Assembly: GCA_011046295.1 (NCBI GenBank)
Contig: DSAV01000150.1
Location: 1-12,361, forward strand
Source: Deltaproteobacteria bacterium
GTDB taxonomy: Bacteria > Desulfobacterota > Syntrophia > Syntrophales > Smithellaceae
Length of the DNA stretch: 12,361 nucleotides
Reading direction: 5' to 3'
Position 1 is the first letter of the stretch, and every line of letters starts with the position of its first letter. Both the position numbers and the translations under genes were made by a program. The notes below the pieces were generated by a model. That model had not been told where the DNA came from and ran no database searches. It saw nothing but the letters and a program-made list of their open reading frames with translations. This document shows, one piece after another, positions 1-6,821 of this stretch.

Positions 1-2
1 AT

Positions 3-86
3 AACGAGCGTTATCACTCCACCATCGACTTGAAAACGCCGCTTACGTTTACTAAAGAACAGGTCGGTCATCTCACTGTGCACTGA
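3..86 (+). CDS. Possible C-terminal tail of a DDE (rve-type) transposase, cut by the window edge
   Basis: An open frame enters from the left edge and ends at TGA 84-86, giving 27 residues that begin NERYHSTIDLKTP. The spacing N-x-R-x-H-x6-T-P resembles the end of IS3/IS481-type integrase-fold transposases, where an N-x-x-R-P-H-x-x-L-x-x-x-T-P pattern is common. Only the tail is visible, so no catalytic DDE residues can be checked and no terminal inverted repeat was identified. The next open frame, an apparently N-terminally incomplete GAF-cyclase gene, starts 2 bases after this stop, which fits an insertion that removed the cyclase start. It could instead be the end of an unrelated protein. 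Confidence 0.4.
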   Translation, partial: NERYHSTIDLKTPLTFTKEQVGHLTVH

Positions 87-88
87 CT

Positions 89-1707
89 ATGAAACGGTTT
101 CCTAAATGGGGTGCAGAACCGGCTGATAATCCCCGTAACGTATCCGTAGTTGATTTTCATTCCAGTGTTGCGGTGGAAGCAATATGCACAACCGCTTATC
201 CCTATGAAGGGACTGTACTTGACAAGGTAATAAAGCAGCAGCAACGGATATTCGTCAATGATGTTTACACGCTTAATTCAAAGTCGGAAATAACATTATT
301 TCAACATGAGCAAGCGCAATCCTGCCTTATTCTGCCGTTAAAAGCAGAAGGAAAAGTTAACGGCATGCTCCTTATTTTCAATATATTGGAAAATGAAATT
401 GAGGAACTTAGCGAAACAATAGAAGCTATCGCAGACCATATTTCGCAGGCAATGGAAAAAGGCCGCATGAAGGCTTCGGTGACAAAACGCGACCGCGAAT
501 TACAATCACTGCAACTTATCGGCAGCGCGCTCTCTTCTTCCACCTTTGATTTGGAAAAGATGCTCAAATACACAATGGACATGATTCAGGGCGCAATTAG
601 CGTTGAGGCAGGTTATTTGTTACTGCGTGAGGAAAGTAAGCTTAAGTTTGCTGCAGCGTTTAATCTTGATATGCAAATACTAGAAAAGATGACTCTGCTC
701 AGGGGAGAAGGTATTGCCGGATATGTCGCCGATAGCGGTGTGGCTGTCATGACCAATAGCGCGCAGGATCATCCGCGTTTCTCATATATCATTGACAATA
801 AGACAAACATTAGGACTGAATCAGTTCTTTCCGTTCCGGTTATTTCTCAGGGCAAGGTTACGGGTGTGATCGAAATTATCAATAAGAAAGACGGGTATTT
901 TAATGAAGAAGACAAACAACTTCTTAAGTCTATTGTTTCATCTGTAAGCATAGCTCTGGAAAACGCAAGATTGTATAAAGAATCGATAGAAATAGCGCAA
1001 AAGGAAAGAGGTGTTCGGAAATTATTTCAAAAATTTGTGCCGCGCCAGGTGATAGATAAAATTGCTTCGGAGGATGAAAAGGGGAAGGAGACGCTTCTGG
1101 AAGAAGCAAAGACCCTAACGCTGCTGAATATAGATATTCGTGACTTTTCTCCCCTTTCCAAAAAAATAGGCCCAAAGAAAACAGTTGATATGCTGAATTA
1201 CTTTTTTTCCGTTATGGGGGAAATCGTTTTTAAGAACCAAGGCATTGTCGATAAATATCTTGGCGACGGATTTCTTGCCGTATTCGGTGCGCCCGTTTCC
1301 AGTCGTATGGATGAACAGAATGCGATAACAGCCGCACTCGAAATGCAAAGCATGATGGAAGAGGTCAACAGATATTGCCGGAATAAATTCGGAGAAGAAT
1401 TTTTATGGGGATGGTAATTCATACGGGGGAAGCTGTGGTGGGTAATATTGGTTTTGAAAAAAAAATGGACTATACGGTTATCGGGACAGCTGTTAATTTT
1501 GTTTTCAAGCTTCAGTCTCTTTGCCGGCAATGGCCGAATAGCATTTTAATAAGTGAAAACACTTTAACCGCCGTCAGAAATTACCTCAATGACGCAGAAG
1601 TGAAGATATCCGAAATAGAAAATTCTTTTGAAGCAACTAAAGTATACCGCATAGAAACATTAAGCAAATCAAAGAACGTCAGAACTCATTTGAAAAGAAA
1701 GGGGTAA
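89..1707 (+). pseudogene. GAF-GAF-class III nucleotide cyclase, frameshifted and probably N-truncated
   Basis: The product would be a cytoplasmic adenylate/guanylate cyclase regulated by ligand-binding GAF domains. Residues 15-125 look like an incomplete GAF domain and about 137-297 like a complete one, followed by a linker and the catalytic domain. Metal-binding aspartates are D349 (in NIDIRDFS) and D393 (in KYLGDGFLAVFG). Frame 89 then runs into TAA at 1415-1417. The rest of the domain (MGMVIHTGEAVVGNIG, then EKKMDYTVIGTAVN) continues in another frame from 1405 to TAA 1705-1707. Adding one T to the five-T run 1400-1404 joins the frames as EEFFMGMVIHTGE. The usual IGD aspartate is Thr, as in class IIIb cyclases, and the transition-state Arg position is Lys (VNFVFKL). 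The start is uncertain: ATG 89 has no good ribosome site and begins inside a GAF domain just after a transposase-like tail. It may be a true pseudogene or a sequencing error. Confidence 0.75.
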
Positions 1708-1713
1708 GATATA

Positions 1714-2310
1714 GTGAAAATTTTAGGTTTTAATGGGAGTCCACGCAGAAATGGCAATACATCCAAAATAATGGAGGCTATTTTTGAAGGAGTTCGCTCT
1801 CAGGGAGCTACAAGTAAAGAAATAAGACTGCATGATATCAACATGAAAGGCTGCATGGGATGCCTCAGTTGCCGGACAGAAATCGGTAGATGTAAACAAA
1901 ATGATGATTTAAGCCCTTTCCTGGAGGAGATAAAAACCGCAGACGGAATTGTCATGGGTTGCCCCATTTATATGTATCGGATATCTGGCCAGATGAAACT
2001 TCTTGTCGACAGGATGTATTCTCTCTATGCCAATCTTCCCCAGGGTGGATATAAGTCGATGGTACCTGCGGGAAAAACTTATGCCTTGGTCGTTTCACAG
2101 GGCGCGGACAATCAAGAACTATACCAAAAATCAATAAGATATCTCGCGGGAATGACAGGAAGCGGTCTGGGCATGGAAGAGGTGGGACGAATTGTGCACA
2201 TAAACAGCCATGATAAACCGGCGGAAAAAAACGGCGAAATGCTTAAAAACGCTTTTGAAATCGGACAAAAAATGGCTAGAAATATTCCAAAAAACATTAC
2301 AGTAGAATAG
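1714..2310 (+). CDS. NADPH-dependent FMN reductase / iron-sulfur flavoprotein-like
   Basis: A 198-residue flavodoxin-fold protein of the multimeric flavodoxin/NADPH-dependent FMN reductase family. It opens with beta-strand KILGFNGSP and a phosphate-binding loop RRNGNTSK (residues 5-18), expected to hold FMN. Cysteines C47, C50, C53 and C60 form CX2CX2CX6C, close to the compact cluster motif of archaeal and anaerobe iron-sulfur flavoproteins (Isf), so a 4Fe-4S cluster beside FMN is plausible. MGCPIYMYRISGQMKLLVDR (about 79-98) is the usual second flavin-contact and dimer segment. The start is GTG 1714, with AAAGGGG 9 bases upstream inside the end of the cyclase gene. The two genes are 6 bases apart and probably co-transcribed. 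The electron donor and substrate cannot be told from sequence; a role in redox or oxygen/peroxide handling in an anaerobe is inference. Confidence 0.85.
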   Translation: MKILGFNGSPRRNGNTSKIMEAIFEGVRSQGATSKEIRLHDINMKGCMGCLSCRTEIGRCKQNDDLSPFLEEIKTADGIVMGCPIYMYRISGQMKLLVDRMYSLYANLPQGGYKSMVPAGKTYALVVSQGADNQELYQKSIRYLAGMTGSGLGMEEVGRIVHINSHDKPAEKNGEMLKNAFEIGQKMARNIPKNITVE

Positions 2311-2321
2311 ATTTATTCACC

Positions 2322-2376
2322 TTGAACTGTTTGGTTCTCTATGATATTTGACGCTACATGCGCTTAAGATTATTTA
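2322..2376 (+). promoter_or_regulatory. Candidate promoter(s) for the 2394-4609 gene block
   Basis: The 83-base gap after the flavoprotein gene holds two overlapping sigma-70-like possibilities. The first is TTGAAC 2322-2327, 17 bases, then TATTTG 2345-2350 preceded by TGA (extended -10). The second is TTGACG 2348-2353, 17 bases, then TATTTA 2371-2376. The second would place the transcript start almost on the Shine-Dalgarno of the next gene, so the first gives the more usual leader. Neither -10 is close to consensus, and no terminator is obvious in the gap. Confidence 0.3.
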
Positions 2377-2393
2377 TTAGTGGAGGTTGATTA

Positions 2394-2705
2394 ATGGAGC
2401 CAGGAGCCCAGGATGACAAAAAAATATTTGATCTTGTTGATGTTTTAGAAGAAAAAAATAATAAAAATAATAATGAAGTTATTGTCATCGACGGGCGTGG
2501 CTATGAAAAAAATCATAAAGTTAAGACATTGTATGATGTCGTGAATGAAGATAATGAGAACACACAAGAAGGCAAGCTCAATGAAGAAATATTACAGATT
2601 GCAACAGAAATTGCCGAAAGGGTAACCAGGGAAATAGTGCCGGACATAGCGGAACGCATTATCAGGGAAGAAATAGAAAAATTGAAAAAATCAGGCGACT
2701 CTTAA
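2394..2705 (+). CDS. Small acidic protein with PopZ-like C-terminal helix
   Basis: A 103-residue hydrophilic protein with no signal peptide or membrane segment, so probably cytoplasmic. Two short related segments lie in the N-terminal half (IFDLVDVLEE at 11-20 and KTLYDVVNED at 45-54), separated by an Asn-rich stretch (22-27). Residues 62-98 form a long charged amphipathic helix (ATEIAERVTREIVPDIAERI at its centre). This layout, short acidic hydrophobic motif then disordered linker then C-terminal oligomerising helix, resembles PopZ/DUF2497 polar scaffold proteins and related deltaproteobacterial response-regulator tails. The family assignment is inference. The start is well supported by GGAGG 2382-2386, 7 bases upstream of ATG. 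It heads a run of genes for envelope proteins. Function is not established. Confidence 0.7.
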   Translation: MEPGAQDDKKIFDLVDVLEEKNNKNNNEVIVIDGRGYEKNHKVKTLYDVVNEDNENTQEGKLNEEILQIATEIAERVTREIVPDIAERIIREEIEKLKKSGDS

Positions 2706-2728
2706 TTAGTTCGAGAAAAATATAATAC

Positions 2729-3400
2729 ATGAAAAAATTAATTATTTTAACAACAATTCTATGCATGGTTTTTTTTGAGATGTTTGCCCACGGGCAACAT
2801 GAAAAAGGCACTTTAACGCTGCAGACTGAAGGAAGTGCGCCGATAAAAAGGGGAGATGTCGCCGCGGCGCGGGAAGCAGCAATAAAAAACGCGTTGAAAG
2901 AAGCGATATTGCAGGCAACCTCAAAATTGTTGGAGACTCCGGCGCAGGACGAAAATTTTCAACTGATAAAAAGTGTTATTCTTGATGAGCCGGACAAATA
3001 TATTTTTTACTACACCATTGCACACGAAAGCAGGCAGCAACAAAACTTTATCGTAAGAGCCAATGTTGTGGTTGCTTTGTTGGCGCTGAAAAATGACTTG
3101 CGGAAAATGGGATTTCTGCATAATCAGCAATTTGAAGAAAACGAAATAAAGATTTTCCTAATCGTGAAGGGATTAAGAAGCTATTCTGAATATTCGCAAA
3201 TGAAGAAATTTTTGCAAAAAAGCAAAGATTTGGTAAAAAATATTTATCCCGGACGTTTTCAATGGCAGGAAGCTTCTTTTGAAATAGAATTATCCGGCAA
3301 CGCGCAGTACCTGGCTGATGAATTAGAACAAAATGTAGGTTGCGTGTTGGAAATCAGGCAGCCGGAATACGATAAAGTCGAAATGATTTGCTGGAAATAA
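2729..3400 (+). CDS. Secreted hypothetical protein with FlgT-N-like domain
   Basis: A 223-residue exported protein. Residues 1-22 are a typical Sec signal peptide (MKK, hydrophobic core LIILTTILCMVFF, then AHG before the likely cut); no lipobox is present. The segment from about 38 (RGDVAAAREAAIKNALKEAI, then LQATSKLLE) matches the pattern of the FlgT N-terminal domain, in which a helix of Ala-rich AREAAIKDAL type precedes a beta-sheet. The C-terminal part (about 135-215, starting IKIFLIVKGLRSYSEYSQM) looks like a second small alpha/beta domain similar in outline to DUF2066-type proteins. The stop is 12 bases before the lipoprotein gene, so the pair is probably co-translated. No flagellar gene is nearby, so a flagellar role should not be assumed; periplasmic envelope maintenance is a guess. 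The ribosome site is weak. Confidence 0.65.
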   Translation: MKKLIILTTILCMVFFEMFAHGQHEKGTLTLQTEGSAPIKRGDVAAAREAAIKNALKEAILQATSKLLETPAQDENFQLIKSVILDEPDKYIFYYTIAHESRQQQNFIVRANVVVALLALKNDLRKMGFLHNQQFEENEIKIFLIVKGLRSYSEYSQMKKFLQKSKDLVKNIYPGRFQWQEASFEIELSGNAQYLADELEQNVGCVLEIRQPEYDKVEMICWK

Positions 3401-3412
3401 CGGAGGAATGAC

Positions 3413-4015
3413 ATGAAAATATATAAATTACAGTTTTTTTTAATAATTGCAATTTCTGTTATATTATTTGCAGGATGTTCATCGAAGGCGGCTAGGGTCG
3501 CGAAACCTGATTTCGGAATGAATACGGTAAATGTTATTGCCGTGCTGCCGGTGGAAAATAAAACAGAAGACCTGGTAGCCCCTTATCTGCTGCGCTCTAA
3601 AATATCACAGGAACTTTATTTTAAAGGCTATGCAAAATTATCACCTGATTTAATTGACAGGAAGCTGGAATCTTCGGAAATGAGTGATTATGCTAAAAAA
3701 GCAAGTACGATTTCCCCTCAATTCTTAAGGGAATTACTCGGCGCGGACGCTGTTTTGCATATCACTTTGATTGAAAGTGTTAAGTCCACCGGAATATTTT
3801 ATTCCCCAATAACATTATCGATGAGTTGCGAATTACGAAAAGCTCAAAGCGGAGAAATTATCTGGAGTGGAACTTACCGGGCAACCAGCAGAAATTTCGC
3901 TTTTACCCGGAAAGGGGCAAAGATGAAAACTCATAAGGGATATGAAGGGGTGATTGATGAGGTAGTTAATAAAATAATTGGAGATCTACCCTACGGACCA
4001 AACCTCAGCGGATAG
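3413..4015 (+). CDS. GNA1162/DUF799-like lipoprotein
   Basis: A 200-residue predicted lipoprotein. Residues 5-21 are hydrophobic and lead to LFAGC, placing the lipidated cysteine at position 22; Phe at -3 is slightly unusual for a lipobox. The mature part has a beta-rich fold beginning VNVIAVLPVENKTEDLVAPY, with FKGYAKLSPDLIDRKL, LLGADAVLHITLIE and SGEIIWSGTYRATSR. This is the pattern of the GNA1162 (DUF799) family, which resembles the TolB N-terminal/CsgG-type nucleotide-free alpha/beta fold found in envelope complexes. GGAGG lies 7 bases upstream of ATG. It is tightly linked to the secreted FlgT-N-like gene before it, suggesting that both act together in the periplasm or at the outer membrane. 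The exact role is unknown. Confidence 0.7.
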   Translation: MKIYKLQFFLIIAISVILFAGCSSKAARVAKPDFGMNTVNVIAVLPVENKTEDLVAPYLLRSKISQELYFKGYAKLSPDLIDRKLESSEMSDYAKKASTISPQFLRELLGADAVLHITLIESVKSTGIFYSPITLSMSCELRKAQSGEIIWSGTYRATSRNFAFTRKGAKMKTHKGYEGVIDEVVNKIIGDLPYGPNLSG

Positions 4016-4069
4016 AGGCACATTAACGTAAAATTATAAGAAGTAATTAGGCTGAAACGAAAAATAATA

Positions 4070-4609
4070 ATGAATGTACCGAATTTTTTATCTTTACTGC
4101 GTATCATACTTGTTCCTGTCATTATTATTTTTTTAATTCAAGAATCTTACAAGAACGCTCTTATTACATTTGCCATAGCCGGATTAACGGATGTCTTTGA
4201 TGGTATAATCGCCCGCGCATTTAAAAGCCAGACGAAAATCGGAGCTTTCATTGACCCGCTGGCTGATAAATTACTTGTAGTTTCCTCTTTTATCGCCCTG
4301 TCCATTCTTGGTTTAATTCCTGCGTGGCTGACCGTCATAGTGATCACCCGAGATCTTATCATTACAGGTGGAATTCTTATTTTATCATTGATGTCGGTAT
4401 CTTTCGAAATGAAACCGGCGGTCGTTAGCAAGATAACCACAGTATTTCAGGTATCAACAATTTTGTTGACTTTGCTTTATTATTCGATTGATCCGGGAAT
4501 CAGCTATAAATGGATTTTATTGATTTGCTGGGCAACGGCTATATTTACTGTTGCCTCGGGCGCAGTTTATATAACTCGCGGCATAAACTATATTAACCGT
4601 TCATCCTGA
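4070..4609 (+). CDS. pgsA: CDP-diacylglycerol-glycerol-3-phosphate 3-phosphatidyltransferase
   Basis: This is an inner-membrane enzyme that joins glycerol 3-phosphate to CDP-diacylglycerol to make phosphatidylglycerol phosphate, the first committed step to phosphatidylglycerol and cardiolipin. The full CDP-alcohol phosphotransferase signature D-x2-D-G-x2-A-R-x8-G-x3-D-x3-D is present: D41, D44, G45, A48, R49, G58, D62 and D66. Several hydrophobic spans fit a six-helix fold, and 179 residues is close to the usual PgsA length. The N-terminus MNVPNFLSLLRI is the standard PgsA start, which supports ATG 4070 although no clear Shine-Dalgarno precedes it. The 54-base gap from the lipoprotein gene allows co-transcription. 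Other family members, such as PssA or a second cardiolipin-type synthase, are possible but the start and length favour PgsA. Confidence 0.88.
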   Translation: MNVPNFLSLLRIILVPVIIIFLIQESYKNALITFAIAGLTDVFDGIIARAFKSQTKIGAFIDPLADKLLVVSSFIALSILGLIPAWLTVIVITRDLIITGGILILSLMSVSFEMKPAVVSKITTVFQVSTILLTLLYYSIDPGISYKWILLICWATAIFTVASGAVYITRGINYINRSS

Positions 4610-4636
4610 AAAAGCCAATAAAACAGATGTTTTTGC

Positions 4637-4665
4637 TTGACATCATAGAGATTTGCTGTTAGTAG
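4637..4665 (+). promoter_or_regulatory. Candidate promoter of tRNA-Val
   Basis: A perfect -35 box TTGACA at 4637-4642 is followed after 17 bases by TAGTAG 4660-4665, preceded by TGT (extended -10). The predicted start is near 4672, about 18 bases before the tRNA, a short leader normal for tRNA genes. The -35 is strong and the -10 weak. The leader contains a small hairpin, GCTCA 4665-4669 with TGAGC 4676-4680. Confidence 0.5.
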
Positions 4666-4689
4666 CTCAACGTTCTGAGCAGGAAGTAA

Positions 4690-4764
4690 AGGCACGTAGC
4701 TCAGGGGGAGAGCGCCATCCTGACGCGGTGGATGTCCAGGGTTCAAATCCCTGCGTGCCTACCA
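4690..4764 (+). tRNA. tRNA-Val, anticodon GAC
   Basis: The sequence folds into a complete 75-nt cloverleaf with encoded CCA. The acceptor arms AGGCACG 4690-4696 and CGTGCCT 4754-4760 pair fully, with discriminator A 4761 and CCA 4762-4764. U8-A9 are present. The D arm pairs GCTC 4699-4702 with GAGC 4710-4713 around a G-rich loop. The anticodon arm pairs CCATC 4715-4719 with GGTGG 4727-4731, including G-U pairs, and its loop CTGACGC puts GAC at 4722-4724. The T arm is CAGGG/CCCTG with loop TTCAAAT. Anticodon GAC reads the valine codons GUC and GUU. It stands alone between pgsA and thrS. Confidence 0.96.
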
Positions 4765-4801
4765 TTTTTTATTTAAATTTAATGAAAAATGTGCCACTTA
4801 T

Positions 4802-4834
4802 AAAGGGCATCAGCAACAATGGTGATGCCCTTTT
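4802..4834 (+). terminator. Intrinsic terminator after tRNA-Val
   Basis: A perfect 11-bp stem (AAAGGGCATCA 4802-4812 with TGATGCCCTTT 4823-4833) encloses a 10-base loop and ends in TTTT 4831-4834. It lies 37 bases after the tRNA and should release the tRNA transcript before thrS. Its T-run overlaps the putative -35 of the thrS promoter. An attenuator role for thrS looks less likely because the thrS promoter is placed downstream of it. Confidence 0.85.
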
Positions 4835-4860
4835 AAAATGGTTTCGCAATGTGATATAAT
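4832..4860 (+). promoter_or_regulatory. Extended -10 promoter of the thrS operon
   Basis: TGATATAAT at 4852-4860 is a perfect extended -10 element. A weak -35, TTTAAA 4832-4837 (4 of 6 consensus bases), sits 17 bases upstream. Transcription would begin about 6-9 bases after 4860, at A4866 or at A4869 itself. That is at or within three bases of the likely thrS ATG, implying an mRNA with almost no leader. Confidence 0.65.
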
Positions 4861-4868
4861 TTTTGATT

Positions 4869-6782
4869 ATGAAGATAAATATATCATTTCCCGATAAGAA
4901 AATTATCGAAGTCAGCTCTGGAATCAAAGCCGAAGAAGCTCTTCGTCTGTGGAACAGCGACATTATGGATTCAGTCATAGCCATTAGTTTAAACGGTAAA
5001 ACTGCGGATTTAAGCCGTAGAATCTTCGACGATACGGATATCGGAGTAATCGATGTTTCTTCCGCCGAAGGCCTGGAAATTTTACGCCACAGCATTTCTC
5101 ATGTTATGGCTCACGCAGTTCAGGATCTTTTCAGTGGCGCGAAGGTAGCCATTGGACCCTCCATTGAAGATGGCTTTTACTACGATTTTGAATACGAAAA
5201 ATCATTTACCACTGATGATTTCGAAAAAATTGAAAGCAAGATGCGGGAAATAATCAAGGCTGATTATCCATTTATCCGCGAAGAGATCAAAAGAAAAGAT
5301 GCGGTCGATTTATTCAGCAAGCGAAAAGAAGATTACAAGGTGGAATTAATCAACGATTTACCTCCGGGAGAAGAGGTTGTGAGCATATATAGAGATGGTG
5401 ACTACATAGATTTATGTCGTGGCCCGCATATTTCTTCTACGGGGAAAATCAAAGCTTTTAAATTGCTTAGTGTAGCCGGAGCCTACTGGCGAGGTGATGA
5501 AAAAAATAAAATGCTTCAGCGTATCTACGGCACCGGATTTGCTGATGAAAAATCATTAAACGATTATTTGACTTTGCTCGAAGAAGCGAAGAAAAGAGAC
5601 CACCGGCGGCTGGGAAAAGAATTAGACCTGTTTCAGATAAACGAAGAAGCCGGTGCGGGGTTAATTATCTTCCATCCTAAAGGCATGATGCTGAGGCACC
5701 TGATTGAAGACTGGGAGAGAAAAGAACATTTGAAGCGAGGCTACGAAATGGTAATGGGCCCGCAGATTCTTAAAGTAGATTTATGGAAAAAATCAGGGCA
5801 TTTCGAACACTATCGTGACAATATGTATTTTACGGAGATTGACGAACAAATCTATGGCATAAAGCCGATGAATTGTTTGTCACATATGTTGATTTATAAA
5901 TCGAAGATACGTTCTTATCGCGATCTGCCTCTGCGTTATTTCGAATTGGGAACTGTGCACCGACACGAAAAAACCGGCGTTTTGCATGGCTTGTTGAGAG
6001 TGAGACAGTTTACCCAAGATGACGCTCATATTCTTTGCACCCCCCAACAACTTAACTCAGAGATTCGCGCCATAGCTGACTTTGTCCATTATGCAATGGA
6101 GATTTTCGGTTTTGACTACGATGTTGAGCTAAGTACACAACCTACGGATTATATCGGTACTGATAATGACTGGAAACTAGCAACTGAGGCGTTGAGAAAC
6201 GCTCTCAAAGACAATAAAATAGATTATAAGGTTAATGAAGGAGACGGAGCTTTCTACGGCCCCAAAATTGACTTCAAGCTAAAAGATGCCTTGAAAAGAA
6301 AATGGCAGTGTGCAACAATCCAATGTGATTTTACATTGCCGGAAAGATTCGATTTAAGCTATATTGGAGCTGATGGAGAAAAGCACCGTCCGGTAATGCT
6401 CCATAGGGTTATTTTAGGCGCTATTGAGCGTTTCATAGGAGTGCTCATAGAACATTATGCAGGCGCGTTTCCCGTGTGGCTTGCGCCTACGCAATGTATA
6501 ATTTTGACTGTTACAGATAAGCAAATACCTTATGCCGAATCAGTTTGTGAAAGACTTGTCTCGTCAGGCATTCGCTGTGAAAAGTTTTTTGAAAATGAAA
6601 AACTAGGCTACAAAATACGTAAGGCGCAAATGCGGAAAATTCCTTACATGCTGGTTATTGGTGACAAGGAAATGGAAGCAGGAACCGTTGCGCCACGTGT
6701 ACGTGACGGAAGCAGCTTGGGGGCGTTACCTGTTGAAGAATTTATTGCTCTTGTCCGCGAAATGTGTGAAAAGAAAAAGTAA
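4869..6782 (+). CDS. thrS: Threonyl-tRNA synthetase
   Basis: A class II synthetase that charges tRNA-Thr and removes misattached serine. From ATG 4869 the protein has 637 residues, the usual full length. Order of domains: TGS (about 1-60), N2 editing domain with H74, H78 and C183, H187 (in LCRGPH), catalytic core (about 245-535), anticodon-binding domain to the end. The catalytic zinc ligands are C336 (KPMNCLSH), H387 (QDDAHIL) and H512 (MLHRVILGAIER); motif 2 is seen in ELGTVHRHEKTG. An in-frame TTG at 4863 would add two residues and has a weak GTGAT 7 bases upstream, but that site overlaps the -10 box. No ordinary Shine-Dalgarno precedes ATG 4869. It is the first gene of the operon. The E. 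coli-type thrS operator leader, which mimics tRNA-Thr, would not fit if transcription starts where predicted. Confidence 0.97.
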   Translation: MKINISFPDKKIIEVSSGIKAEEALRLWNSDIMDSVIAISLNGKTADLSRRIFDDTDIGVIDVSSAEGLEILRHSISHVMAHAVQDLFSGAKVAIGPSIEDGFYYDFEYEKSFTTDDFEKIESKMREIIKADYPFIREEIKRKDAVDLFSKRKEDYKVELINDLPPGEEVVSIYRDGDYIDLCRGPHISSTGKIKAFKLLSVAGAYWRGDEKNKMLQRIYGTGFADEKSLNDYLTLLEEAKKRDHRRLGKELDLFQINEEAGAGLIIFHPKGMMLRHLIEDWERKEHLKRGYEMVMGPQILKVDLWKKSGHFEHYRDNMYFTEIDEQIYGIKPMNCLSHMLIYKSKIRSYRDLPLRYFELGTVHRHEKTGVLHGLLRVRQFTQDDAHILCTPQQLNSEIRAIADFVHYAMEIFGFDYDVELSTQPTDYIGTDNDWKLATEALRNALKDNKIDYKVNEGDGAFYGPKIDFKLKDALKRKWQCATIQCDFTLPERFDLSYIGADGEKHRPVMLHRVILGAIERFIGVLIEHYAGAFPVWLAPTQCIILTVTDKQIPYAESVCERLVSSGIRCEKFFENEKLGYKIRKAQMRKIPYMLVIGDKEMEAGTVAPRVRDGSSLGALPVEEFIALVREMCEKKK

Positions 6783-6821
6783 CGTCCGTACTAGATGACC
6801 TTTAAATAGAGGAGGTGACGT

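Noticed and set aside
930..1348. Overlapping minus-strand open frames opposite the cyclase catalytic domain
   Set aside because: Antisense shadows of a recognisable coding domain, with no ribosome sites or recognised motifs.
4653..4859. A 68-codon open frame across the tRNA and its terminator
   Set aside because: It translates the tRNA-Val cloverleaf and the hairpin downstream; the RNA structure fully explains the sequence.
4802..4868. T-box riboswitch or ThrRS operator before thrS
   Set aside because: Only one simple hairpin is present, there is no T-box sequence or specifier stem, and the predicted thrS promoter lies downstream of it.
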